In this document: positions 1-9,501 of the stretch, piece by piece | Layout: the number at the start of each line of letters is the position of its first letter | Position numbering within the stretch: position 1 is the stretch's first letter | Source: Epiperipatus broadwayi | Taxonomy: Eukaryota; Onychophora; Udeonychophora; Euonychophora; Peripatidae | DNA length: 64,000 nt | Reading direction: 5' to 3' | Assembly (NCBI GenBank): GCA_028023455.1 | Contig: JAQFVV010012531.1 | Location: forward strand, 1,056,001-1,120,000 | Notes under the pieces: generated by a model | What the model was told of the DNA's origin: nothing | Database searches by the model: none | What the model saw: the letters and a program-made list of their open reading frames with translations, nothing else | Made by a program: the position numbers and the translations under genes

Positions 1-884
1 ATTATTTTTCTTTCAGCACTTATAAATTAAAGCTTGATTGAGGCTATTGGTAAGCTCCCTCCAGTGAATATTTTAATACAAGCTTAAAAGCAAGATAGAC
101 AATTTGTGTCTTGTTTTATTAATTATTATAAGTGTACCCTTGAAGGCTTTTGCAATGTTATATTGCTGAGGCTATTAGTATATGGTGGAAACTGAACTGA
201 GTTCAGACCCATATAGCTATCTGGTTTGTAATGCTGGATTTGAAGACATTTATGTGTCTGAAAAATTCAGGTTTTCAAATTGATAGTAACATATTAGATA
301 AGTGCTGACTTTTGAATTGGTATTTTAGATCTAGTGTCAGGAGTCCTGGCTCCTCACTGAGGTGAGCCATAAGCTAGAAAACAATTGGTTTAGGGATGAG
401 GACAATCCAATTAGAGATTTTGAATTCTTTATCTTTTGGCACTTAGGTACTTGAATATTAGTCCTGCAATGTAGAAGAGATAGGAGATTTTTCACATCCC
501 CAGTAATCTTGCGAGGTTATCAACTTGAAAGAAAATAAACTGTGTGGTGTATATTGAAAAACCTGCTTCGTTATTATTTTGCATTATTTATCCTTTTCAG
601 TGATTCTTTTTTCAAAACATGCTTTGATTCTTATTATTTTGCTTTATTTAGAGTAGTCAGATGCAAAAACATGGACTTTTTTAAAACGTGCCACCTTTTT
701 TTTTGGAAAATCTACTTTATTGTTTTTTTGAGCTCAATTAATTTGATTTAAATTTAATTAAGTAGTTATCATATTTTGATTTTGTTTTCATAATTTCGTA
801 AGTAATGTGTGTGTGTATGTTTGGCTATTTGATAATCACGATGACAACCTCTCCACTACCCAATTGAATGTCATGTTATTATTA

Positions 885-1260
885 ACAATTTTTTCCACCT
901 GGATGAAAAAAACTATTACAATTGATCTTCGTTTTGTTTTATTGTTCTGTTTGGCATATTTACCAATAACTATAGATCGATGAATATTTTTCTACATTTT
1001 TTTTCTGCCTGCATGAAAAACAGTAATTAATAAGAGTATTATAATTTATATTTCTTCTGAATTATTTGATTTGTTTGGTTGTATTTACAAAAAAAAAGGT
1101 ATAGGTTTATTACCATTTATCTAACCTTTTTTCCGCCTACATGAAAAGCGCTAATTTCTTTCTTGTTGACAGTTTTGTTTTGTGATTTTACATAAAAGAT
1201 AGGTTGATTAATATTTTGCTCCAATTTTTTCTCCCTGCATGAAAAGCGCTATTAAAAGTC
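885..1260. repeat. Four imperfect tandem units of about 100-127 bp
   Basis: A motif like 'cctgcatgaaaagcgctatt' preceded by a T-run recurs at about 891, 1000, 1128 and 1227. Between the motifs the sequence is T-rich and similar, with 'tataatttatatttcttctgaatt'-like text recurring. The units form the left interior of the 449-2123 element. Confidence 0.7.
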
Positions 1261-1489
1261 TTATAATTTAGATTTCTTTTTTGTTCTGAATTAGTGTTTT
1301 TGGTTTGCTTTACTTTTTTACTTAAAAAAAATCTGTTTCTTTGTATTTTCTGGAAAAGATCTCCAATCATGTGTTTATTTTGAAGCAAAAAATTATCATT
1401 TTGTGTGTCCATTTTCTGTGGTAAAGTGAAATTTGAATTGGATATTTTTTAAAACGCGATTAATTCCTGCTACAGTTTAAATAACCTAC

Positions 1490-1835
1490 ATATATATTTT
1501 CTCTGTCTTTGTAAGTATTATTTACCAAAAATTATAATTTAGTGATTATGGGGAGTTGATTCAATCTAGTTTCACTGGGAGCAAGAACAACTAGTTTTTA
1601 CATCTCAAATTTATACCTTGCAATATTCTTATGAATTACACGTTTTCTTCAATTTGGTTGTTTGAAGAACATGATCAATCTCCTCTTATTGATTACAATG
1701 GTAAGGAGCATATGTGTATATTTTATCTGTTTTTGTAAGTCAATATTATTTAAATACAATTCTAAATTTAGTAAATGTATGTAAAGTAACATTGGGGGAG
1801 TTGATTCACTATATTTTCAATGGGGGGGGGGGGTA
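1490..1835. repeat. Two direct repeat units about 225 bp apart, ending in a G-run
   Basis: The stretch around 1490-1590 ('ttctctgtctttgtaagt' followed later by 'ggggagttgattca') recurs at about 1713-1820 ('ttatctgtttttgtaagt' then 'gggggagttgattca'). The second copy ends in a run of about 13 G. These units are the right interior of the 449-2123 element. Confidence 0.65.
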
Positions 1836-2582
1836 GTCTTTAATATATAAAATTTTACGGGTTTAAAATTTTTGAGTAGTATCCTGCAAATCATACATCT
1901 GTTTACCTTTTTTTCATTTAGTGTGTGTTAATTTTAGTCCTGCAATATGATATTAGACTTGCTAGAACTTTTCATATTTGTGACAAAAATATTGTGTACA
2001 AGATCCATCAGTGTACATGTTATTTTGGTCAGATCACAAGATTTACAAAGATATCAGTAGATTGATAGAAATGTGAAAAGGCCAGCAGGTCTAATAAGCA
2101 TATTGCAGGACTAATATTCAAGTTACCCAACTTGTGTCTTGTTTTATTAATTATTATAAGTGTACCCTTGAAGGTTTTTGCAATGTTATATTTCTGAGGC
2201 TATTAGTATATGATGAAACTGAACTGAGTTCAGACCCATATAGCTATCTGGTTTGTAAGGCTGGATTTGAAGACATTTACATGTCTGAAAAATGCAGGTT
2301 TTCAAATTGATAGTAACGTATTAGATAAGTGCTGACTTTTGAGTTGATAGTTTAGATCTCCTGTATAGAGTCCTGGCTCCTTACTGAGGTGAGCCATAAG
2401 CTTGAAACCAATTGGTCTGGAGATGAGGTCATTCTGATAGAGATTTCAAATTCTTTCTCTTTTGGTACTTATAAATTAAAGCTTGATTGGGACTATTGAT
2501 AAGTTCCCTCTAGTGAAGATTTTAATACAGGCTTAAAAACATGTTACACAATTTGTGTCTTGTTTTATTAATTATTATACAT

Positions 2583-2813
2583 ATATAAACATTAAAAGCA
2601 TAAAACTGAAGTAGTCAATAAATAATCAAAATTACCCCAAACTCACAACTCAAGCAGACTAGCCAAGAAAATAAACTCTAAAACACTATTGTTGGTTTCA
2701 CTGCTACAAGCAAACTTCTCAAGTATAAAGAACTACAAAATAACAACATATTTAAAGTAAACATTTCCCACAATTCCCCTTACCTCACATATACCCTTAA
2801 TATTAAAAGAACT
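2583..2813 (-). mobile_element. Penelope-like element, 3' end, minus strand (part 1 of split copy)
   Basis: The reverse complement closely matches 9445-9640 of the plus-strand PLE further along: the last codons of the endonuclease frame (residues like SSFNIK then EVRGIVGN), the stop, and the 3' UTR containing 'gagtttattttcttggct'. The copy continues on the other side of the 2814-4941 insertion. Only the 3' end is present, which is consistent with the 5' truncation common in retroelements. Confidence 0.85.
2806..2813. repeat. 8-bp target-site duplication, left copy (aaagaact)
   Basis: The octamer aaagaact directly precedes the left terminus at 2814 and is repeated at 4942-4949 directly after the right terminus. 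The uninterrupted PLE relative at 9440 region has a single matching site (agttcttt, reverse complement), which shows this is a true insertion duplication. Confidence 0.9.
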
Positions 2814-2822
2814 GGTACTTGT

Positions 2823-3019
2823 GTATAATTCAACCGATGACGTATTACCCTGAAGGCATATCACTCTAATCTTGTGATTTTTAAGATAACGTCTCCAAGT
2901 GATCTGCGGACACATGTAATCGCTAAAATGTGTCCGCAGATCACGTGAACACGGTACGTTAAAAATCACAAGATTAGAGTGATATGCCTTCAGGGTAATA
3001 CGTCATCGGTTGAATTATC
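2823..3019. repeat. Long hairpin at the left end of the TIR element
   Basis: About 59 bp at 2826-2886 pair almost perfectly with 2959-3017, and an inner stem pairs 'gatctgcggacacat' near 2900 with its complement near 2930-2944. The folded structure is nearly 200 nt long. The outer part contains the terminal inverted repeat, so this hairpin looks like a self-contained MITE end. Confidence 0.9.
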
Positions 3020-3269
3020 CAGGTCACATGCTAAAAAATATTCAAAAATGAAAAATATCTGATGCAGGTCCGGCAAATACTAAAAAAAAAAAAAATGTAC
3101 ATGCATGCGTCAAAATATTATTCTCAATTTTAAAATACAGCAGCGCGTAGCGCTGGAATTGGCAGGGGGGTCTCCGGATGTTTTTGTCGGGCCGCAGGCC
3201 CGGCGTACACATATATCAGACATTGTATTACTCTCATAGCTGTATGATATAATTCAGAAATTAAAAATT

Positions 3270-4620
3270 AAATTAAAACGTAATTCAATGTAAGTTTGAG
3301 AATTGTAGAAATATTAACAAATATTTTTGGTAAATAAGTTTGAGAATTGTAGAAATATTAACAAAAACATTTTGTAAATTTTAAATAAACACCTAAATAA
3401 AAAAGACGCGATCTAATGCAAATCTGGTATTAATGGCGCCGCACTTTTACATGCATTTGGTAATTTTAAAAACGTACTGCATATTGCAAAATTGATTTAA
3501 AAAATTATTTCAAATTATTTACACATTAAAAACGTAATGTAGAAATATTAACAAAAAGTTTTTGTAAATTTAAAATAAACAAATAAAACACTTTACCCAA
3601 ATTAATGCGAATTTTGCATTAATGGCGTCCATGTTATCACATATGCATTTGGTAATGTATATTCCCAAATTTGTTTTAAAAAATTATTGAAAATTATTTA
3701 CACATTAAACGTAATTCAATGTAAGTTTGAGAATTGTAGAAATATTAACAAATATTTTTTGTAAATAAGTTTGAGAATTGTAGAAATATTAACAAAAACT
3801 TTTTGTAAATTTTAAATAAACACCTAAATAAAAAAGACGCGATCTAATGCAAATCTGGTATTAATGGCGTCCAGAAAACGCCGTACTTTTATATGCATTT
3901 GGTAATTTTTAAAACGTACTGCATATTGCACAAAATTGATTTAAAAAATTATTTCAAATTATTTACACATTAAAAACGTAATGTAGAAATATTAACAAAA
4001 AGTTTTTGTAAATTTAAAATAAATAAAACACTTTACCCGAATTAATGCGAATCTGACATTAATGGCGTCCTGTCCCTAGTGACGATTTTTTCAGACGCTC
4101 ATTGCTAAGGTTTACAGCCTTGTTAAAACTATCACATTTGGTAATGTATATTCCAAATTTGTTTTAAAAAATTATTGAAAATTATTTACACATTAAACGT
4201 AAGTTTCAGAATTGTAGAAATATTAACTAAAAAATTTTGTAAATTTAAAAATAAACAGATAAATAAAAAACACGGAGAATAAATTATTTACACATTAAAC
4301 GTAAGTTTCAGAATTGTAGAAATATTAACTAAAATTTTTTGTAAATTTAAAATAAACAGATAAATAAAAAACACGGAGAATAAATTATTTACACATTAAA
4401 CGTAAGTTTCAGAATTGTAGAAATATTAACTAAAAATTTTTGTAAATTTAAAATAAACAGATAAATAAAAAACACTTTACCGGAGAATAAATTATTTACA
4501 CATTAAACGTACATTTCAGAATTGTAGAAATATTAACTAAAAATTTTTGTAAATTTAAAATAAACAGATAAATAAAAAACACTTTACCGGAGAATAATTC
4601 AATGTAAGTTTGATAATTGT
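3270..4620. repeat. Minisatellite: two 431-bp higher-order units, then 101-107-bp units
   Basis: The landmark 'cgtaattcaatgtaag' occurs at 3279 and 3710 (spacing 431), each followed by the same sequence of sub-blocks with 'gagaattgtagaaatatt' and a 'ttaatggcg' box. From 4181 a shorter unit starting 'attatttacacattaaacg' repeats at 4181, 4283, 4384 and 4491 (spacing 102, 101, 107). All units share the 'ttgtagaaatattaac' core, so the longer units are composed of diverged versions of the short one. Confidence 0.9.
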
Positions 4621-4848
4621 AGAAATATTAACAAAAATTTTTTGTAAATTTAAAATAAACAGATAAATAAAACACTTTACCCGAATTAACAGCTCAAAAA
4701 AGTAACTGTGATGCCGTGGATAGCAAAATCGCAATAGACAGAAAAATAAAAAAAATTTCCCAAACCTCTCTACGAATTTTAAATCTCACGGGTGAAAAAA
4801 AAAAAAATTGACTCTCTGATGGATTAATCACGCCAGTCACTTGGTTAC

Positions 4849-4866
4849 CATGACAACGTTGTCATG
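4849..4866. repeat. Perfect 18-bp palindrome near the right end of the TIR element
   Basis: The sequence catgacaacgttgtcatg is its own reverse complement. It lies about 75 bp inside the right terminus, in a patch with higher GC than its surroundings. Such sites can be transposase or dimeric-factor binding sites, but nothing in the sequence proves a role. Confidence 0.7.
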
Positions 4867-4941
4867 CAACAAACGTCGATGTCTACCGGAAGGGAATTTG
4901 GTAAGTCAAAAACATCATCGGTTGAATTATACACAAGTACC

Positions 4942-5035
4942 AAAGAACTTAAATAAGTTAATTGCTTCAGAATCATAAAATTTTAATAATAAACATTCTT
5001 TAATTTTTCTTTTTATTTCATTTCTCTCAAAGAAG
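4942..5035 (-). mobile_element. Penelope-like element, minus strand (part 2 of split copy)
   Basis: The reverse complement matches 9355-9445 of the plus-strand PLE, including text like 'attgcttcagaat' and 'atttctctcaaagaaga'. It joins 2583-2813 exactly when the 2814-4941 element and one copy of the octamer are removed. Similarity stops near 5035, which is the truncated 5' limit of this copy. Confidence 0.85.
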
Positions 5036-5583
5036 ATACACTATACACATATGGCATTACATCACTTTCAAATAAAATTGGAAAAGATCTATAAATAAAA
5101 TCACTCCCAAATAGAAATATATATAAAAAGAGAGAATTTAATAATTTTATTTTAATTAATATAATGCACAGATGGCAAACTACTTATATAATTATTTAAA
5201 GTTAAAAATCTAAAAACAAGATTGATTTTAATATAAAAGAATGAAAAAAGCTTTTAATTAGTTATTTTTAATTTTAGAAGGGAAATGATTTTCTATAATG
5301 ACATAATAGCAAACACGCCCTTGGGCATAAAGTCAGATAAGAGATAAATTAAAAAAATACTAGTGATAAAATTTTGAGTTCCCACTCTAAAGCAAGCTGA
5401 CCAATTATGTTGGAAATAAACACATGGTCTATAGAGAAAAGTCATCATCATCAATAAGAACAATGCCAAGCCAGGCAAAATCGATCCTGGAATTTGATGA
5501 TAAAAATTCAAAATGATATAAAAAGAAAACTTTTTAGTGGAGATTTAGATTGTTCTTGCTGGGTGCATGTTATTTAAATATAT

Positions 5584-5745
5584 TTATAAGTGTATTGTGG
5601 ATCTCCAAAATATAGGGGTCATGCAATAATTTACATTTCCCATATTTGCACCAGCTGAGGTGGCCTCCAGAATGATGGTTCCCAGAAACTGGCTAACAAT
5701 GGATTCATCTCCACCTAGGACAATATCAATATGAGATGGAAGGAA
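5584..5745 (-). other. Unrecognised 53-residue open frame, possible exon or old repeat
   Basis: On the minus strand a stop-to-stop frame of 54 codons reads with good amino-acid diversity (it includes LGGDESIVSQFLG and LEATSAGANMG) in a patch of about 45 percent GC inside DNA of about 27 percent GC. There is no start codon at the head, and an 'ag' precedes the GGDES part, as an exon with a splice acceptor would have. I do not recognise the family. It could be a host exon, a processed pseudogene fragment, or a chance frame in a dispersed repeat. Confidence 0.25.
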
Positions 5746-6737
5746 TTACGAACATAGTTGTGTGACACATTAAAGACTACAAAGACGGACTTCAATAAAC
5801 CTACAGCATTGGAAAGTATGAACTTTTACTTTAAATGAACTTTAATTATATAATACAAACTTTTCCAAGTAATAATTTTAAATGTCACTTAATTTTTAAA
5901 AGAAATCTTTTATCTGACTAAAATTTAAAATTATTTATTATATTTTTTATATGCGTGTTTGATTTTCCCATTCTTATAAATTTCATTTAAATAAGTTATT
6001 TAAAATAGGCATAAATGGCTGCACAGATTCATAAGATTATGTTAGTTTAAATGGGTTAATTTTGGACTAATTGTTTCCTAATTGAATTGGTGCTGGTGGA
6101 TACATGTATGGATGTTTTATGTCAATGTAATCTGGATAAACACATTGGATATTCATTTCCTTGTGGTGTGTTAGCATACAGGGCATAATACCCACCTGAA
6201 CGTATGGCCCAAAAGTGTAGCCATTGCATTGTCAATGTCATAAACATATTTACTATGCCATTGATTTTCTTATGCTCTGGTTAGGACAGTAAGCCAGAAA
6301 AGACCACTATCCCCTTTTACAGAGCATCTCATATAAATATTTGAATAATTTCGTTTTTGTATCACCAATTGGGCAGTGGATTGTTCCTGTCTGTTGGTGA
6401 AATTTATTAATGATCATGGGGAAGATGCCCATTGGTCACATTGGTATATCAGTAAGCTAGCATTGGTTTAAACATGAAATTTTAGCCTAAGATTAAAAGG
6501 TATTGGGTTAGTTATATGCATAATCTATGTAACATATTTACGTTTAGCAAAATATTCAAATTGTAAAAAATCTATTAATGTACCCATATGTTCATATAAT
6601 TTAAATCAAATATATTTAATAGTAAATTTAATCTTCAGATGTTTGTATTAATGTGTGCATGTGTGCGTAATAAAATGCTTTGTTTAATTAATTTTGGAAG
6701 TAACTTATTTTATATATTTTATTAATAATATTCAAAA

Positions 6738-6935
6738 TTAAGAATTAGAAATTTTAAATATATAGTGTGATATTTTAAGTTCATCTTCTCCTTGAGCTAG
6801 TGACAGGGGCTTTTGGTTCGATAAAAGAGTTGAACCTAACACATATATATCTGCCGCCTTTATACATTTTCTAGGTTTGAAAAGCCTAATGGCACCCTGG
6901 TATGGCAGATAGGTTTGTGAGGTGCCATCAACCAT
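6738..6935 (-). other. Unrecognised 65-codon open frame in a higher-GC patch
   Basis: A minus-strand frame beginning at ATG encodes 65 residues (starting MVDGTSQTYLPYQGA) and has mixed composition rather than the F/I/L/Y/N/K bias of random frames here. No domain, signal peptide or membrane segment is recognised. The patch could equally be a decayed dispersed repeat. Confidence 0.2.
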
Positions 6936-7079
6936 TATAATGTATTTAAAAAAATGTAAATGTTTTGGTATGGGGTTTTTTTTTTTGTTAATAAAGATGT
7001 GTATTTGTTATTTGTAGTTGTTCTTTATTATCGGTTTGTGGGGTTTAGTTTTTTATAATTTTTTATTAAATGATATTAG

Positions 7080-7136
7080 AAATAAATTGAGTTACTGTTG
7101 AACCTCATTGAGGTTCAACAGTATCTAAATTTATTT
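7080..7136. repeat. Palindrome just upstream of the plus-strand PLE
   Basis: Bases 7093-7107 and 7109-7123 are perfect 15-bp inverted repeats around a single base, and after four mismatches the pairing resumes with an outer 9-bp arm (aaataaatt and aatttattt). It lies at the beginning of the region with PLE-like sequence and may mark a terminus or a small foldback. Confidence 0.7.
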
Positions 7137-7574
7137 CAATTTTCAATTATCTGCGCTTTGCAAATTAAAATATTATTTAAATGATATTAGGAGGATTAAA
7201 AAGTTATCTAGATTGAGTGATAAGATAGAATCTTTAAGATGGCAGATTTATTTCCTTAAAAAAATATAGGGAATTTAATATTTTTCTTAGGAGTTGTATT
7301 ATTAATGTTAAGAACAAAAAATTCTTTAAAAATCGGAATTTAGTTTTGAATTTACAACTGTTTATTTTGAATAGTTTTGTGAAAGAAAATTTTATTGTTT
7401 TACAAATTTATTTACGAATATAAAGGGAACAAGTATTGTTTAAATCTGAGGCAAGATTTTAATTATTCAATTTTAAATTTTTCATAAGGCAGTTTAGAAT
7501 AAATAGGCCAAATTTCTATTGTAGGAAGTATGAAAGAAAATTAAAATGATTATTTGGAAAAATGAATAAAATTT

Positions 7575-8400
7575 ATTGTAGTGATAGGGTAATAATAAAG
7601 TTGTTAATCTTTCTGATATATAAGTTAAACAACAGAAAATTAGAGATTCTTGGTAAAGGTCCTAATTTTGTTCCTTTTTATTCAAAAAATATAGTTTTTG
7701 ATACAATTTGATCTATTGAATCTAGTAATTTGAGTGATAAGCAGAAAGTTTGGCATTCAACTGGTTTTAAATAAAAGGTAAAAAAGAAAAGAAAAATTTA
7801 TTGTTAATCCTGCTGAGGTTAGTTATCTTAAGAATAGGTTAATTACTAATGATGTGATCATTTCTTGTGAAGACAAAGCTGGACAGTTTATCATTATGAA
7901 AGGAAATGAATTTAGGGAGAAAATGGATAAAGAATTAAATAATGATACATATATGTTTTTAGAAAAAGATCCTGGTAATGTGATTAAAAGAAGGTTAATA
8001 GATATTATAAAAAATATGGTAAATTAAAAATTTTTTAATAGAGTAGATTGTTTAAAATGTTATCTAAATGATTTCATATCAGCTAAGATGTTTATAAATA
8101 TTAAGACTCACAAAGATAGTTTTATTTTAAGATTTATTTTTGATTTTACAGGTAGTGTCATGAAGGGTATTTCTGGGTCCTGGAATAATTTTTTAAACTA
8201 ATTTATTGATTTTTGTCATTACACAGTTTCTTCTTCTTTTGAAGCTTTTGATAAAAATAATAATTTTAAAATGAAAACTAATTGGGTATTTGACAGTGTG
8301 GGTATTGAGAATATATAGCAATCTGTTAATAGATTAAGCAGTATTGATGTTCTTATGTCTGTTTTGGTTAAACATGGATCTTTAGAAGTCAAATAATAAA
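7575..8400 (+). pseudogene. PLE reverse transcriptase, N-terminal half (broken)
   Basis: Near 7595-7700 one frame reads NLSD followed shortly by GKGPNFVP, a block typical of the start of Penelope-like polyproteins. From about 7855 a frame reads CEDKAGQFIIMKGNEF and continues for about 60 residues to a stop near 8025, matching the family's 'ADKGGAVVVM' segment. Downstream frames up to 8400 retain fingers/palm-like text (SGSWNNFLN and a later MKTNWVFDS). At least five stops or frameshifts break it. The assignment rests on order and spacing of these motifs relative to the YMDD box at 8594. Confidence 0.7.
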
Positions 8401-8416
8401 ATTAGTTATTAAAGAT

Positions 8417-8773
8417 TTGCTTTTACTATTCGAGAATTCTATGTATTTTATTTATAATGATAATTTTTATAAGATTAAGGGGTGGATAATATGTTATATT
8501 ATTTCTCCTTTAATTGTTTCGGTTTATATTAATTATTTGAAAGAGAAAATTATTATTAAGAAGGATTGTTTATATTTAAAGTTATTTGTTAGATATATGG
8601 ATGATTGTTTTGTTTTGTTTTTTTTTGTAGTTGAGAATGGTAAATTGAAAAAGTTGGTAAATGAGTTTAATTGTTTTGATCCTTCTATAAAATATGTTGT
8701 CGAAGCTGGGGGATTAGATTTTGTTAAATTAAAATTTTTAGATCTATTGGTGATTAGAAATGTAAAAAAGTAA
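8417..8773 (+). pseudogene. PLE reverse transcriptase palm with YMDD box (fragment)
   Basis: This 118-codon open frame contains the RT catalytic core: a NDNFYKIKG segment, then IISPLIVSVYINYLKE (the motif B region, where intact relatives read GSPxSPxxAxxxM), and RYMDD at 8591-8605, the motif C aspartates that bind catalytic metal. A LKFLDLLVIRN segment follows, equivalent to 'LPFLDVLV' in PLEs. The motif B glycine and serine/proline neighbourhood is altered, and the frame is closed by stops on both sides, so it cannot be active alone. Same-family copy at 38400-38640 retains the same region. Confidence 0.8.
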
Positions 8774-8889
8774 TTGTTTGAAATGTAGTCATTATGTTAA
8801 GAGTAAAAACATAAGGTCTATAATTAAACCTTATAGCTATCAATCTGTATTTCATAAAGTATCTGCTTTAAGAAATTATTATTATAGAA

Positions 8890-9501
8890 ATGAGATTAAA
8901 TAATTCTATTGGGTTAGCTTTGTTTCAAGATTATTTGAGTGTTGGCTACTCTGATAAATTTGTTAAAAGTATTTTATTTAATAGTAATAATATTTGTAAT
9001 GATGTAAAGGATAAAGAAAAATATGATTTTATTTCTTTGCCATTTAAATGGTCTTCTTACAGAATTGTATGTAAAAATAGTAATTTGTTTAGAAGTAAGA
9101 AAATTGCTTGGAAAAGGAGTATTATTTCAAATAATTCATTAAATAATACAAAGGAAATTTTTGATAGAAAGACTATTCCTGGAGTAATGTATATTATCAT
9201 TTGTTTTTGTAAGAAGGTATATCAGAGTAGTTTGAGCTTAAATGAAAGAATAAAGATGCATAAAAGTAGGATTATAAATAAATATATTAGTTCTGCTTTG
9301 TATATCCATGAAAAAAATACAAGCCACACTATTAATTTTGATAAAGCTAAGGTTGTCTTCTTTGAGAGAAATGAAATTAAAAAAAACATTAAAAAATCTT
9401 TATTATTAAAAAATTATCATTCTGAAGCAATTAACTTATTCAAAAGTTCTTTTAATATTAAGAGTGTATGGGAGGTGAGTGGAATTGCAAGTAATATTTA
9501 G
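8890..9501 (+). pseudogene. PLE connector and GIY-YIG endonuclease (203-codon open frame)
   Basis: The frame begins inside the RT-to-endonuclease connector (LPFKWSSY, then a basic linker, with RKTIPGVMYI from about residue 94). The GIY-YIG-like core reads GVMYIIICFCKKVY followed by LNERIKMHKSR, equivalent to the nuclease pattern in which G-Y and Y-G strands are followed by an arginine helix. In this copy the second motif 'YIG' is damaged (VYQSS, where the 41.5-kb copy has VYIDQS), so the nuclease is probably dead. The C terminus (SSFNIKSVWEVSGIASNI) ends at a stop before the 3' UTR. The ATG at 8890 is simply the first in the open frame, not a proven start. Confidence 0.75.

Larger units (their letters stand above)
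449..2123. mobile_element. 1.7-kb foldback element with 22-bp perfect terminal inverted repeats
   Basis: The ends 449-470 and 2102-2123 are perfect inverted repeats of 22 bp, starting 'acttgaatattag'. A third copy of the terminal motif at about 1936-1960 is inverted relative to 2088-2112, so the right end alone folds into a hairpin of roughly 180 nt. The interior is tandem repeats (885-1260 and 1490-1835) and holds no recognisable transposase; the two small reading frames at 542-751 and 1188-1412 have no credible protein character. It sits within the 421-bp satellite. I see no clean target-site duplication. It is non-autonomous; the superfamily cannot be told from the sequence. Confidence 0.75.
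1..2577. repeat. 421-bp satellite array, interrupted by a foldback element
   Basis: The block 1-446 recurs at 2127-2577 with about 90 percent identity by eye. Landmarks such as 'tttgtgtcttgttttatt' occur at 103, 2131 (one base different) and 2552, so the spacing of the last two gives a unit of about 421 bp. The first and second units are separated by the 449-2123 element, and roughly 75 bp of unit (the part beginning 'taaattaaagcttgatt') are missing at that junction. The array is cut at 2577-2583 by a Penelope-like fragment. Part of the unit ('gagccataagctagaaa', 'gaactgagttcag') resembles dispersed repeats near 43.1 kb and 45.4-45.6 kb, so the satellite probably arose from a transposable element. 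No coding sequence is supported inside it. Confidence 0.85.
2814..4941. mobile_element. 2.1-kb TIR element carrying minisatellites, inserted in a PLE
   Basis: Left end (2814 on, 'ggtacttgtgtataattcaa') and right end (to 4941) are inverted repeats of about 28 bp with one or two mismatches, flanked by the perfect 8-bp duplication aaagaact. The left end continues into a long hairpin (2823-3018) that contains a further inverted copy of the terminal sequence. The interior holds two 431-bp higher-order repeats and four to five 101-107-bp units, a GC-rich patch at 3140-3210 and an 18-bp palindrome near the right end. No transposase is present. The 8-bp duplication fits hAT, P or Merlin superfamilies; the long foldback plus tandem repeats recalls foldback/Galileo-type or satellite-carrying elements. 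Superfamily is undecided. Confidence 0.85.
5036..7079. other. Anonymous AT-rich stretch with a few higher-GC patches
   Basis: No gene is recognised here. Two patches (about 5590-5810 and 6740-6940) have richer base composition and short open frames on the minus strand, which are listed separately. The patch 6060-6480 is also less AT-rich but has stops in every frame I followed. Confidence 0.5.

Noticed and set aside
542-751. 69-codon frame inside the foldback element
   Set aside because: Phe/Leu/Tyr-rich with no transposase motif; the element interior is tandem repeats.
1820-1833. G-run (and C-run at 23754-23764, G-run at 41039-41050) as G-quadruplex elements
   Set aside because: Single homopolymer runs without four separated G-tracts; more likely slippage or sequencing-prone tracts.
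3270-4620. CRISPR-like array
   Set aside because: Units are contiguous tandem repeats with no unique spacers, within a eukaryotic transposon.
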